DNA of 58,780 nucleotides from Alkalihalobacterium sp048323755 (GCF_048323755.1 NZ_JBLWFS010000025.1:1-58780), one strand, 5' to 3'. Positions 41,276-49,776 are shown, numbered from the stretch's first letter. Numbers and translations: made by a program. Notes: generated from the sequence alone by a model not told the origin.

Positions 41276-41638
41276 TTGGGACAAACATTATATGAAAAAG
41301 TAGGTGGCGAAGAGGCCATCGCAAAAGTAGTAGATTATTTTTACACTGAATTGGTTTTAAAAGATAATACGGTTAATCATTTTTTCAAAAATACAGATAT
41401 GGAAAAGCAACGCCTTCATCAGACCAAATTTATAAGTTATGCCCTTGGAGGTCCTCATACATATTCTGGTCAATCAATGGCGAAAGCTCATGAGGGAATG
41501 AACATCCAACCTGAGCATTTTGATGCTATTGCAAAACATCTTCATGATGCCCTCGCACACTTTGGAGTGAGTGAAGCTGATATCGATGAGGCCTTAAGTA
41601 AAGTGGCTTCACTGAGAGACGATATTTTGTATAAGTAG
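41276..41638 (+). CDS. Truncated haemoglobin, group I
   Basis: 120 residues from a TTG after AGAGGTGCAA. 2-on-2 globin: LYEKVGGEEAIAKVVDYFYT start, B10-region Tyr21/Tyr23, NHFFKNTDMEKQRLHQTKFI, and proximal His72 in MAKAHEGMNI; GGPHTYSG loop before it. Length is normal for GlbN type. Binds haem; roles in O2 binding or NO detoxification are known in the family. Lone gene with terminator at 41661. Confidence 0.93.
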   Translation: MGQTLYEKVGGEEAIAKVVDYFYTELVLKDNTVNHFFKNTDMEKQRLHQTKFISYALGGPHTYSGQSMAKAHEGMNIQPEHFDAIAKHLHDALAHFGVSEADIDEALSKVASLRDDILYK

Positions 41639-41660
41639 ATAACTTAAAATCATATTTAAG

Positions 41661-41699
41661 CAGCACGTTACTGATTAACTTTCAGACGTGCTGTTTTTC
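41661..41699 (+). terminator. Terminator of the globin gene
   Basis: CAGCACGT pairs with ACGTGCTG over 8 bp; TTTTTC tail. Confidence 0.75.
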
Positions 41700-41913
41700 T
41701 ATATTTATCGAGTTTTCATTCAGGTTAAGGCGTAAAGCTCTTGTTCCACCCTCCTCCTATAATAATATTGAGTAGGATATATATAACATACTATACAGTA
41801 TTTGTTATAATTTAAATACTAAGATCTATAAACAAACTGATGAAAATCTTTATACATTTGTCTAATTGCTTTTGTTGTTGTTCTATTAACCCAGCATTAT
41901 AAGGAGGCGAATT

Positions 41914-42092
41914 TTGGTTAGTCTTTTAGAAAACATACACGAATTGTCGGTATTATTACTGCTCCTATGCACGTTCTTTTTTATAGACATCTAAAAAAAT
42001 TGAAAAAGGAAAGAAAGCTGACAGCATTTGAGTTTAGCATGCTGATCATCACCCAGTTTGCGTATTTACTTTGGGCTGCACTACAATGTTAG
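41914..42092 (+). pseudogene. Two-helix membrane peptide gene with frameshift
   Basis: A strong AAGGAGG precedes a TTG reading MVSLLENIHELSVLLLLLCT then FFFIDI to a stop. At the TTTTTT run near 41973 the +2 frame reads on as RHLKKLKKERKLTAFEFSML and IITQFAYLLWAALQC. Joined, this gives a ~58-residue protein with two membrane helices and a basic middle. One or two bases in the T-run explain the break. Real pseudogene, slippage site or sequencing error. Confidence 0.5.
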
Positions 42093-42172
42093 AAAAGAGT
42101 TTAGTTGGGTATTTTATTTTTTCCGGTTTTACATTAATGCTTGCTACATTGACACTATTTAATATCATTTAA
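42086..42172 (+). CDS. Tiny membrane peptide overlapping the previous stop
   Basis: 28 residues: MLEKSLVGYFIFSGFTLMLA then TLTLFNII. Its ATG overlaps the stop of the preceding peptide frame (ATGTTAG), as in translational coupling. One membrane helix. No RBS of its own. It may pair with the two-helix peptide. Confidence 0.4.
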   Translation: MLEKSLVGYFIFSGFTLMLATLTLFNII

Positions 42173-42271
42173 GTATCTATTACTTTACACGATTTACATT
42201 CACCATTATGTACACTGATCATCTAGACCTTACAACTTCGTTACGCTTATTACAAATACATATTCTAATCG

Positions 42272-42311
42272 GAGCATGTTTTGAGGATACATTTCAAAGC
42301 ATGCTTTTTTT
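42272..42311 (+). terminator. Rho-independent terminator
   Basis: AGCATGTTTTGA and TTCAAAGCATGCT form a long stem around GGATACAT; seven T follow. Confidence 0.8.
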
Positions 42312-42429
42312 GTTCCATTTTACAGGTTGAATGAAACCTAGTTATACCCAGCTTATCATCAGAGTCGCCATTTTGTTAAAATACCCATTTATTTCAAATA
42401 AATGGGTTGCAGCAAACTATATATGTGTA

Positions 42430-42460
42430 TATAATGTATATAAAGTATATATACATTATA
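42430..42460. promoter_or_regulatory. Operator-type inverted repeat before the ytrA-like gene
   Basis: TATAATGTATATA and TATATACATTATA are perfect 13-bp inverted arms 5 bases apart, ending 20 bases before the gntR start. TATAAT of the first arm may be the -10. Expected autoregulation site for a YtrA-type protein. Confidence 0.65.
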
Positions 42461-42480
42461 ATAAAAGATGAGGGATTGGC

Positions 42481-42852
42481 ATGCAAATAATTATCTCCAA
42501 CAGTTCAAAGGAGCCGATATATGAACAAATCACAAATCAAATTAAATCATCTATTCTTTCTGGAGAACTACTGGAGGGGGAAGCGATACCTTCAATGCGC
42601 CAGCTCGCAAAGGATTTACAAATTAGTGTGATAACGACGAAACGCGCTTATGAGGAATTGGAGAAGGCTGGCTTTATCTACTCCATTGTCGGTAAAGGTT
42701 CTTTTGTCGCAGAGCAAAATCTAGAAGTGATTAGAGAGAAAAAGCTGAAAGTCATAGAGGAGCAATTGAGTTCGGTCATAACGAACAGCAAAGAAATAGG
42801 ACTGTCACTTGATGAACTGCAGCAATTATTAAAGATTTTATATGAGGAGTGA
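42481..42852 (+). CDS. YtrA-type GntR regulator
   Basis: 123 residues. GntR winged helix (1-72: PIYEQITNQIKSSILSGELL, EAIPSMRQLAKDLQISVITT, FIYSIVGKGSFVAEQN) with the short C-terminal dimerisation tail of the YtrA subfamily (~45 residues) instead of an effector domain. RBS GAGGGA. It lies 5 bases before the ABC ATPase start. In this subfamily the regulator represses its own ABC operon, often in response to cell-wall antibiotics. Confidence 0.9.
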   Translation: MQIIISNSSKEPIYEQITNQIKSSILSGELLEGEAIPSMRQLAKDLQISVITTKRAYEELEKAGFIYSIVGKGSFVAEQNLEVIREKKLKVIEEQLSSVITNSKEIGLSLDELQQLLKILYEE

Positions 42853-42857
42853 ACGCA

Positions 42858-43724
42858 ATGGAAAATGTGGTTGACTTAAGGAATGTTACGAAAAACTATA
42901 AAGATTTTTCCGTAAAAAATATAGATTTACAGGTGAAGCAAGGCTTTGTAACAGGGTTCATTGGAGCCAATGGCGCTGGTAAGTCGACAACGATTAAAAT
43001 GATGATGAATCTGATAAAACCAGATGACGGAGAGATTGAGCTTTTCGGTTTGGACTACAAAACGCATGAGAAGGCGATCAAGGAGCGCATTGGGTTTGTA
43101 TACGATGGCAATGTGTTTTATGAAGGAATGAACTTAAAAGATATCAAGCGTATTGTTGGACCCGCTTACAAACGCTGGGATGATCCATTGTTTTATCAAT
43201 ATGTGGAACAATTCGAACTACCACTTAATAAAGCCATAAAAACGTTCTCAAAAGGAATGCAAATGAAGGCATCGCTTGCGATCGCCTTGTCACATCATGC
43301 AGAGCTGATCATTATGGATGAACCAACAGCAGGCTTGGATCCAATTTTCAGACGCGAACTTCTAGGTTTGTTACAGGATTTAATGGTTGATGGAAGTCGC
43401 ACAATTTTATTTTCAACCCATATTACATCAGATTTAGACCGAATCGCGGATTATATCGCTTTTATACAAAGAGGCGAGTTAATCTTTAATCAGTCGATTC
43501 ACGACGTAGCTGAAAACTATAAACTCGTTAAAGGCGGCCTGGACCTATTGGATAGCGACACAGAAAAGGCTTTTGTGCGTATTCATCGTGCACCAACAGG
43601 TTTTGAAGCATTGACGGATAATATTAAAGGTGTAAAAGATATTTTTGGTCAATCGGTTGTTATTGAACCGGCAACTCTAGAAGATATTATGTATTATATG
43701 AAAGGCGGGAAAAGCTATGTATAA
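42858..43724 (+). CDS. ABC transporter ATP-binding protein
   Basis: 288 residues. ATG 42858 has GAGGAG 8 bases upstream; GTG 42849 overlaps it. Walker A GANGAGKST (36-44), signature FSKGMQMKASLA, Walker B with LIIMDEPTAGLDP, H-loop STHI. The ~70 residues after the ATPase core are typical of the CcmA/YtrB-like branch. Works with the permease that overlaps it by 8 bases. Export of a peptide or antibiotic is the family's usual role; substrate not known. Confidence 0.92.
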   Translation: MENVVDLRNVTKNYKDFSVKNIDLQVKQGFVTGFIGANGAGKSTTIKMMMNLIKPDDGEIELFGLDYKTHEKAIKERIGFVYDGNVFYEGMNLKDIKRIVGPAYKRWDDPLFYQYVEQFELPLNKAIKTFSKGMQMKASLAIALSHHAELIIMDEPTAGLDPIFRRELLGLLQDLMVDGSRTILFSTHITSDLDRIADYIAFIQRGELIFNQSIHDVAENYKLVKGGLDLLDSDTEKAFVRIHRAPTGFEALTDNIKGVKDIFGQSVVIEPATLEDIMYYMKGGKSYV

Positions 43725-44322
43725 TTTAATAAGACGAGATGTGATCCTACAAAAGAAGCTCATAATAACCTTTATTCCTTTTATCTTATTCTTTATTATT
43801 ATGGATTCACACCCAGCTCTCATTTTTCTCGTTGCCAGTATTTTTATCCCTTTTAATGCTTACGCTTACGATGAAAAAGCGGAGGTAAATATCTTGTTAA
43901 ATTCCTTACCGTACACACGTAGCGAAATTATAGCATCCCGCTATCTAGGTGCTATCATTTATATGCTTTTAGCTATTGGTGTTACAAGTCTAGCATTATT
44001 TGTCTTTAATCGACCGTTTACAATGACTGATATTTCAATTGGTGGAGGCTTATTCTTAGTGTTTGCCGCATTTACTTTCCCGCTATTTTATATATTCAAA
44101 CAGGGTTCTATTACCATGGTTGTCATTGTCAGTTTTCTTATTTTAGCAGCGGTAGGACCAGCTTTTGTCAGGTTTTTAGCGACACATTTAACGGCGATCA
44201 CTGATTTTATTGTCAATTCATCCACTTCGTTTTTATATGCTGGAGCGACAGTTGTGGTTCTGACACTTTATGCTCTATCTTGGGGAGTTACGACTTTCAT
44301 TTATCAGCGAAAAGCGTTTTAA
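43717..44322 (+). CDS. ABC-2-type permease
   Basis: 201 residues, six predicted helices, starting inside the end of the ATPase gene. Tandem short helices (LIITFIPFILFFIIMDSHPA, LIFLVASIFIPFNAYAYDEK) with the conserved ExxxNxLLxSLPYTRxExxxSRY loop of ABC2_membrane_5 proteins (EKAEVNILLNSLPYTRSEII). Membrane partner of the ATPase. Terminator at 44348. Confidence 0.88.
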   Translation: MYNLIRRDVILQKKLIITFIPFILFFIIMDSHPALIFLVASIFIPFNAYAYDEKAEVNILLNSLPYTRSEIIASRYLGAIIYMLLAIGVTSLALFVFNRPFTMTDISIGGGLFLVFAAFTFPLFYIFKQGSITMVVIVSFLILAAVGPAFVRFLATHLTAITDFIVNSSTSFLYAGATVVVLTLYALSWGVTTFIYQRKAF

Positions 44323-44347
44323 GAGGTAACATATTTAAATTTTAACT

Positions 44348-44375
44348 AGGAGCTGTTGCAATGACAGTTCCTTTT
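44348..44375 (+). terminator. Terminator of the ytrA-like operon
   Basis: AGGAGCTG pairs with CAGTTCCT (one G-T) around TTGCAATGA; TTTTG tail. Confidence 0.6.
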
Positions 44376-44484
44376 GTTGCGGATGTAAAATATAACTAGA
44401 TTTTAACAAAGTATTAAGAAAAACCGAAACTTATTTGTACTGTTTACCGTATATTCTTTTATAGACACTGAGGAGATGGTGTAG

Positions 44485-44664
44485 TTGAAAGATACTAAGT
44501 GTTCAAAGTGCAACGGGATTGAATTTGCAGAAGGAACTGATTTTATGCCGATTAAACCATTAGAAAAGAAGTTCTCAATGGGGTCTAATAAGATTTACAC
44601 TTTTTGTTTGAACTGTGGTGAAGTTGTTTCAATTAGAATTGAAGATCCGAGTAAGTTTAAATAA
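44485..44664 (+). CDS. Small zinc-ribbon protein
   Basis: 59 residues from a TTG after GAGGAG: MKDTKCSKCNGIEFAEGTDF, then ADIGGLE-free middle KPLEKKFSMGSNKIYTFCLN and CGEVVSIRIEDPSKFK. Two CxxC pairs (CSKC, CLNC) 34 residues apart make a zinc ribbon. Soluble. Such stand-alone ribbons often bind nucleic acid or protein; nothing here says which. It precedes the TrmO gene by about 100 bases. Confidence 0.75.
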   Translation: MKDTKCSKCNGIEFAEGTDFMPIKPLEKKFSMGSNKIYTFCLNCGEVVSIRIEDPSKFK

Positions 44665-44765
44665 TAGGGTTTCCTTGGTTCGCATCGGTGGTTGATAGTT
44701 TATTGATTGAACGTGGCGAAGTAAAATTAAAATAGTAGAGTCGTAATTTAGAAAGGGGAAACGAT

Positions 44766-45224
44766 ATGATTACATTAAATCCGATTGGTATTGCTTATAA
44801 TGAGAGGTACGAGATTGAAGACGATTACTGGGGTGAGATCGTTAGTAAGATTGTATTGGATCGTTCTCTCCCGGAGGATGCACTATACGAAATTGAGTCA
44901 TTTTCTCATGCAGACATTATTTTTCACTTTCATAGGGTAGAAGAAAATAAAATTGTTACCGGTGCCAGGTACCCAAGAAATGATCAAAGTCTTCCTAAAG
45001 TTGGAATACTAGCGCAACGCGGAAAAAATAGGCCAAATCAATTAGGTCTTACAACTGTAAAGGTCATTAAAAGAGTAGGAAGAGAATTAACCGTGTCGGG
45101 GCTTGATTGTATTAATGAAACACCGATTTTAGACATAAAGCCAGTCATGAAAGAGTTCCTTCCTAAAGAACCGATCACTCAACCAAAATGGTCTCATGGT
45201 ATTATGAAAAATTATTGGGGTTAG
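44766..45224 (+). CDS. TrmO/TsaA-family tRNA methyltransferase
   Basis: 152 residues after GAAAGGGG. UPF0066/TrmO signature: NPIGIAYNERYE start, FSHADIIFHFHR, GARYPRNDQSLPKVGILAQR, KNRPNQLGLTTVKVIKR, LDCINETPILDIKPV. In E. coli this family N6-methylates t6A37 of tRNA-Thr using SAM. The G-x-R-x-P-R-N and R-x-x-x-R-P-N-x-x-G elements bind SAM. Normal length for the single-domain form. Lone gene. Confidence 0.88.
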   Translation: MITLNPIGIAYNERYEIEDDYWGEIVSKIVLDRSLPEDALYEIESFSHADIIFHFHRVEENKIVTGARYPRNDQSLPKVGILAQRGKNRPNQLGLTTVKVIKRVGRELTVSGLDCINETPILDIKPVMKEFLPKEPITQPKWSHGIMKNYWG

Positions 45225-45320
45225 AGCATATTCGTGGCTTATTTTCTAAGGTAATTACATAAAGGACACAGGTGACTCTCATGTACAGTCACAACTAGTG
45301 TGAAAGACGAGGGATCATAA

Positions 45321-45875
45321 ATGGGCTTTAAGTGGATTTATATCATGTGTATTTTTACTTTCATGCAATTATTATTAACGGGATGTAGTTCGGAAACTAT
45401 GGAAGATGTTATGAGAGAAGTTAAATCCACTAACTTGTCTAATGAAAACATTGATGATATTCGAATGGGCATGTCTATAATTGATGCTAGCTTTGCCAAC
45501 AGTTATGGAGACTTTGAGCAGCACCCTGCTAATGAACACTATGCCTCCCAAAGAAATTATGATCAATATTGGAACAAAGATATCATTATGAGTGTCGATA
45601 GAGAAACAAAAGAAATTTTACAAGTAGGAATTCTTGAAACCAATAATAGATCTTCAAGTGAATTAGGAATAAAAAGAGGTTCGTCTATTGAAGAAGTTAT
45701 AGCCACCTATGGTGAAAATTATTTTACTTACGAAGACCGGGAACAGACTATTTATATCATAGGGTATGTTGATACTCAAAATAATCTAGAGCTGTCATTT
45801 AGACATTTTAATGGAGAAGTTAAAGGAATAAATTTTGGTTATGCTTTCGACAAAATGAGTTGGGATACTAAATAA
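45321..45875 (+). CDS. Orphan lipoprotein
   Basis: 184 residues. Signal peptide with lipobox LLTGC (Cys22). GAGGGATC precedes the ATG. The mature part has two motifs each like IRMGMSIIDASFANSYGDFE and GIKRGSSIEEVIATYGENYF, i.e. a duplicated G-x-S-x-x-x-V/A-x-x-x-Y-G unit. Such units are used in SmpA/OmlA- and YjgB-like lipoproteins. Anchored outside the membrane; role unknown. Own terminator at 45881. Confidence 0.75.
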   Translation: MGFKWIYIMCIFTFMQLLLTGCSSETMEDVMREVKSTNLSNENIDDIRMGMSIIDASFANSYGDFEQHPANEHYASQRNYDQYWNKDIIMSVDRETKEILQVGILETNNRSSSELGIKRGSSIEEVIATYGENYFTYEDREQTIYIIGYVDTQNNLELSFRHFNGEVKGINFGYAFDKMSWDTK

Positions 45876-45880
45876 CAGGC

Positions 45881-45910
45881 AGCTATTCTTCAAAAGGAGA
45901 ATAGCTTTTC
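45881..45910 (+). terminator. Terminator of the lipoprotein gene
   Basis: AGCTATTCT pairs with AGAATAGCT around TCAAAAGG; TTTTC tail. Confidence 0.75.
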
Positions 45911-46105
45911 CTATTCGGCAAAAGGCCTTTTAGTTAAGCAAGATATTATAGTAATATCTAAACGAATATTAAGTGTCTGTCTTTATCTCTATAAATTACA
46001 CTTAAGAGGTAATAGAATGAAAAATAATTGAAGAAAAGTATAAAAGGTGAAACATTTTGTATATCCGTATCACTCTAATTAGTGAGAGGAGGGAGTGATG
46101 ACACG

Positions 46106-46648
46106 ATGAAACACGATCTATACACTGTAAAAAGAGCCATTAATGGAGATGCTGATGCTTTTGAAGAATTGCTTATTAAAGAAGAAAAAATGCTATATTA
46201 CAAGGCGCTTTCTTATGTTGGTAAAAAAGAAGATGCTTTAGATGCTATTCAGGAAACGGCGTGCAAAGCATTTCTTGCGATAGGACAATTGCGAAATCCG
46301 GAGTATTTTTCAACGTGGCTGTTTCGAATTTTAATACGTGAATGTTGTAGTCTGCTAAGAGAACGAGACCAAATGATTGTTTATGAGGAAAGTGAATTAT
46401 TGAAGAGATTAGATCGTAAGCAGAATGAAGAAATCGATTCTTTTCATTTGAGCGAGGCATTATCAAGGCTAAATTCATCCTATCAGACAACCATCATCTT
46501 ATTTTACTATCATGACCTGTCTATTAAAGATATTGCTGAGGTGATGGAGAAGCCAGTTGCTACAGTGAAAACGAATTTACGAAGAGCGCGGAAAAAATTA
46601 AAAAGTGAATTAGAAAGGAGTTATCAATTAAATGAAAAAGTCACATGA
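46106..46648 (+). CDS. ECF sigma factor
   Basis: 180 residues from ATG 46106, which follows AGGAGG at a long 13-base spacing (GTG 46082 would start inside the RBS region). Region 2 (AFEELLIKEEKMLYYKALSY, DALDAIQETACKAFLAIGQL, YFSTWLFRILIRECCSLLRE) and region 4 (FHLSEALSRLNSSYQTTIIL, YYHDLSIKDIAEVMEKPVAT, VKTNLRRARKKLK) are complete. It overlaps its anti-sigma gene by 17 bases. Directs RNA polymerase to stress promoters of unknown set. Confidence 0.92.
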   Translation: MKHDLYTVKRAINGDADAFEELLIKEEKMLYYKALSYVGKKEDALDAIQETACKAFLAIGQLRNPEYFSTWLFRILIRECCSLLRERDQMIVYEESELLKRLDRKQNEEIDSFHLSEALSRLNSSYQTTIILFYYHDLSIKDIAEVMEKPVATVKTNLRRARKKLKSELERSYQLNEKVT

Positions 46649-47705
46649 GCCTTTCGAGGAGTTTCCACAAAACGAAGTTCGTTCAGCTATTCGTTCGGGA
46701 GTCACCCAAGCTAAAGAGCAAATCAATACACCTCGTACTAGAATGACTAATGGGAAAAGAAAAATAGTGTATGCTTTGTCTAGTGCCGCGGCCATTTTTG
46801 GACTATTGGTTGGTTCGTCTTACTATTCACCCGCTTTGGCAAGCAGCTTGTTCCAACTACCGATTATCGGCTCTGTATTCGGGAATTCTGACCTGATCGG
46901 TTTACAACAAGCTCAAAAGAATGGGTTGACGAGTGAAATTGGTGAAACACAGACGATCAATGGAATTTCCGTTACGCTTGATGAAATCTTGTATGATCAA
47001 AACAATATTACGATTGGCCTTTTTATTGAATCTGATAAGGAACTCGATGAATTTTATTTTGGCGCTGGGATGGATTTTACGATTAATGGAAAATTCCCTG
47101 CCGCAGCCTCTGGAAGTTACGGTGAAGAGATGCTTTCGCCAACCACTTTGACTGCTATTCAAGAAATCAATGTAAAGGAAGGTTTACCGGAGGAGTTCGA
47201 ACTAGGACTGATGTTACATGGAAAAAACGGGGAAACGTGGTACTTCTCAACTCCTGTTGAAAAAATTTCTGACATTCATAATATCCCTGTTCAACATTCA
47301 CAAACGGTAGATGGTTTGACCCTAACTGTTAAAGAAATGTCTATTAGTAAAACAGGTGTAAGTATAGCTTACGAGAGTTTGGAAGAGGAAACGGATTTTG
47401 ATCTAAGTCGAGGAGGAAATATCGAATTCTTGGTAGTTGATCAAGATGGAAATGAAATTACAGGTCGCTCCGGTGGCGTAACAGGTGAAAGGGTGAAGGA
47501 TAAGTTACAGTTCAAGAGTAATAAGCAATTCGATCCGATTGGTTCTGATGTTACTGAACTGACCATTACTCCTTATGTAGTCATTCCATCTGCAGGCGGT
47601 GCAGTGGAAATAGACGAAGACGGCAACGAAAAGGAATTAGAATATAAAGGGCATATGATCCAGCCGGTAGAGTTTGACTCTTTTAAAGTGAAAATCTCAA
47701 ACTAA
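46632..47705 (+). CDS. DUF4179 membrane anti-sigma factor
   Basis: 357 residues. Short cytosolic N-terminus (1-45, sigma-binding in such proteins), one membrane helix at about 48-68 (ALSSAAAIFGLLVGSSYYSP), then the DUF4179 domain (ALASSLFQLPIIGSVFGNSD, GLQQAQKNGLTSEIGETQTI) and a beta-rich outer part to the end. By gene overlap and family it restrains the ECF sigma factor and senses an outside signal. Signal unknown. Confidence 0.88.
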   Translation: MKKSHEPFEEFPQNEVRSAIRSGVTQAKEQINTPRTRMTNGKRKIVYALSSAAAIFGLLVGSSYYSPALASSLFQLPIIGSVFGNSDLIGLQQAQKNGLTSEIGETQTINGISVTLDEILYDQNNITIGLFIESDKELDEFYFGAGMDFTINGKFPAAASGSYGEEMLSPTTLTAIQEINVKEGLPEEFELGLMLHGKNGETWYFSTPVEKISDIHNIPVQHSQTVDGLTLTVKEMSISKTGVSIAYESLEEETDFDLSRGGNIEFLVVDQDGNEITGRSGGVTGERVKDKLQFKSNKQFDPIGSDVTELTITPYVVIPSAGGAVEIDEDGNEKELEYKGHMIQPVEFDSFKVKISN

Positions 47706-47820
47706 TTTCTTTTTTATAATGACCTGATATCTTAGGGCATATTTTTAGTAGATACTAATTTTCTACTTATTCCATTCTAGCGTGGAGTTATACAAAACAA
47801 AAAAATTAATATGCTTAGTG

Positions 47821-48012
47821 ATAAGGGCACTTAGAAGCCCTTATCTGAGAACAAAATACCTTTTTGATCAAATTAGGGAACTCACAGGCCCTTATTCCAA
47901 GAAATATTCGTCAATATCACATGAAATTGTGTAAATAAGAGCCTCTCAGTGCTCCTAATTCATAAAAACGATGATTTTTATATAAATAAGGGCTTTCCAG
48001 GTCCCTATTTCC
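47821..48012. repeat. Nested-hairpin intergenic repeat, copy R6
   Basis: Most diverged full copy. Arms: GGGCACTTAGAAGCCCTTAT, GGGAACTCACAGGCCCTTAT, then AATAAGAGCCTCTCAGTGCT and AATAAGGGCTTTCCAGGTCC. Subfamily B (GGGAACTC, AATAAGGGC without the GCTAG). Confidence 0.7.
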
Positions 48013-48191
48013 ACGGGAACTCTTTACAGCTGCTTTAAGCCTGCTCTAAAACAACTTTGCTATGTCAAATATCTTCTAAAATGACTATGCCATAGTTTGA
48101 TAATTGTCTAAAGAGCAGCACTAATGAATTCACCGTCTAATGTCCCGTAAGAAAGAAAGATTTAGAGGGACGTCGCTAGGTACAAAGCACA
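48013..48191. other. Stretch before tandem terminators, no gene seen
   Basis: No coding frame with an RBS. Yet two terminators follow within 70 bases, so some RNA may be made here. Confidence 0.4.
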
Positions 48192-48219
48192 AACAACTCA
48201 TTGTTGGTGAGTTGTTTTT
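48192..48219 (+). terminator. Tandem terminator 1
   Basis: AACAACTCA pairs perfectly with TGAGTTGTT around TTGTTGG; TTTTT tail follows. Confidence 0.75.
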
Positions 48220-48227
48220 ACTAAGAG

Positions 48228-48259
48228 AGCATTTCTTCAATTAGAAGAAGTGCTTTTTT
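48228..48259 (+). terminator. Tandem terminator 2
   Basis: AGCATTTCTTC pairs with GAAGAAGTGC(T) around AATTA; six T follow. Confidence 0.7.
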
Positions 48260-48370
48260 CTGAAGTTTACAAAGACTATGAAGGCTGCTATGGAATTTTA
48301 TGTTAAAATATGATTATATGAATTTATTTGTATCGTATATCGAGAAGAATGGTAAAGGGGAAATGACGAA

Positions 48371-48862
48371 ATGTGTATAACATTAGAAGGCGTACTAGAA
48401 ACGGAAAAACATATTTTAAGAAACCTCTACTCTTTGTATCTCCATGACCTTTCAAAATTCACTTCATTTATTGACATTGGAGCAGATGGTTTTTTTGAAT
48501 ATGAGGATCTAGAGAAGTTTTGGGAAGTTGATGGAATCTCACCGTATTTTATTAAAAAGGAAAAAAGCATTATAGGCTTTATATTATTATTAGAGCGCCC
48601 TTTTTTGAAAAAGGATAAGGACTTTGGAATAAATGATTTGTTTATATTGAACAAATACAAAGGCAAAGGGTTTGGTAAACAAGCTCTTGAAAAATTATTT
48701 CAAGAAAAGCAAGGGGAATATTTTGTTATTGAGCTTGTCGAAAATGCACCTGCTGTTTGCTTTTGGAAAAAGATTTATACTGATTTCAATATTCACTTTG
48801 AAGAAAAAGAAGACATAATTGATGATGAACCGTGTTTAATTCAAACTTTTAAAATAAGTTAA
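48371..48862 (+). CDS. GNAT acetyltransferase
   Basis: 163 residues after AAAGGGGAAA. GNAT fold: strand KSIIGFILLLERPF, acetyl-CoA loop around LNKYKGKGFGKQALEKLFQE (R/Q-x-x-G-x-G/A pattern as YKGKGFGKQA), and C-terminal ENAPAVCFWKKIYTDFN where an amide ligand Asn usually sits. Cytosolic; uses acetyl-CoA. Acceptor unknown. Lone gene, followed by the MerR gene. Confidence 0.85.
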   Translation: MCITLEGVLETEKHILRNLYSLYLHDLSKFTSFIDIGADGFFEYEDLEKFWEVDGISPYFIKKEKSIIGFILLLERPFLKKDKDFGINDLFILNKYKGKGFGKQALEKLFQEKQGEYFVIELVENAPAVCFWKKIYTDFNIHFEEKEDIIDDEPCLIQTFKIS

Positions 48863-48881
48863 GCTAAATTCAAATTTCCTC

Positions 48882-48912
48882 TTGAACCTCTAGTTACGTG
48901 AGGTTCTATAAT
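48882..48912 (+). promoter_or_regulatory. MerR-type promoter with 19-bp spacer and dyad
   Basis: TTGAAC (48882), 19-base spacer, TATAAT (48907). The spacer region holds GAACCTC/GAGGTTC inverted arms centred between the two boxes. A 19-bp spacer with a central dyad is the hallmark of MerR-activated promoters, here autoregulating the MerR gene. Confidence 0.85.
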
Positions 48913-48942
48913 TAAATTATAAATTTATTGGGAGGGATATTG

Positions 48943-49707
48943 ATGAACAAGAATAATACGTTTTCCATTGGTGAATTTTCAAATAAGACAGGAGTATCTA
49001 TTCGTACGCTGCATTATTATGATGAAATTGGTTTATTACGACCAGAAAAAAATCCTTCTTCAGGGCACCGCATTTACAATTATCAAGATATTATCAATTT
49101 ACAAAAAATCCTAAGTTTAAAGTTCTTAGGGTATAGCTTAGATGACATCATTAGTTTGTTAGATGAAACAAGTTTTACCGTTGAATTAAATGAGAGTTTA
49201 TCTCTTCAGTTGCAAGCATTAGAAAAAGAAAAGGAAAAAATCGAACAATCCATAAAAGCGATTAAAAGAGTCATTCGGTTAGTTGAGGAAGAAGGGGAAG
49301 TGGATAGCACCGTATTATTTAGTCTAATTCACGGTATGCATACGGAAGAGATGCACAAAGAGTGGATGGAACGACAAATGTTAACGGATGTCGCAGAAGA
49401 GTTATCCAAGAAGTCGGAAGAAGACAAAATCGCTTTAGATAAAACTTTTATTCAGTTGTCTAAAAAAGTGAAACAATTATTTGGTAAGCCAGTAGAGGAT
49501 TTGGAAGTTCAAGCGATGGTTAAGGACTATTTGGAAGCCTCTTTTGCATTTCTTGGTGAGGAGGTAATGCAAAAGCTAGCCGATGCTGACGTTGAAGAGC
49601 TAGATCTTCAAGAAATAGAAAATACAACCTCACCTTTCACAGACGATGAACAAAAATGGTTAAATGAAGCAATGGAGTATCATGTGAAGCAAGTCGAACA
49701 AAAATAA
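48943..49707 (+). CDS. MerR-family regulator with TipAS-like domain
   Basis: 254 residues after GGGAGGG (a TTG at 48928 is too early). MerR HTH (1-75): FSIGEFSNKTGVSIRTLHYY, DEIGLLRPEKNPSSGHRIYN, Y-x-x-x-D, then a coiled-coil dimer helix (95-125: LQLQALEKEKEKIEQSIKAI) and a TipAS-like ligand domain (145-254: MHKEWMERQMLTDVAEELSK, EVQAMVKDYLEASF, DDEQKWLNEAMEYH). The TipA domain binds thiopeptides and other drugs. Its promoter has the MerR 19-bp spacer. No drug pump adjoins. Confidence 0.9.
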   Translation: MNKNNTFSIGEFSNKTGVSIRTLHYYDEIGLLRPEKNPSSGHRIYNYQDIINLQKILSLKFLGYSLDDIISLLDETSFTVELNESLSLQLQALEKEKEKIEQSIKAIKRVIRLVEEEGEVDSTVLFSLIHGMHTEEMHKEWMERQMLTDVAEELSKKSEEDKIALDKTFIQLSKKVKQLFGKPVEDLEVQAMVKDYLEASFAFLGEEVMQKLADADVEELDLQEIENTTSPFTDDEQKWLNEAMEYHVKQVEQK

Positions 49708-49744
49708 ACTTCAACATTTGAGCTGAAACCTATTAAACTAACGT

Positions 49745-49776
49745 GCGTTCTTGCTACAGGGACGCTTTTTCTTTTT
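49745..49776 (+). terminator. Terminator of the MerR gene
   Basis: GCGTTC pairs with GGGACGC (G-T allowed) around TTGCTACA; TTTTTCTTTTT tail. Confidence 0.55.

Noticed and set aside
46040..46080. ECF-type autoregulatory promoter (TGAAAC ... CGTAT) before the sigma gene
   Set aside because: The two boxes are only about 12 bases apart instead of 15-17, so I do not call it.
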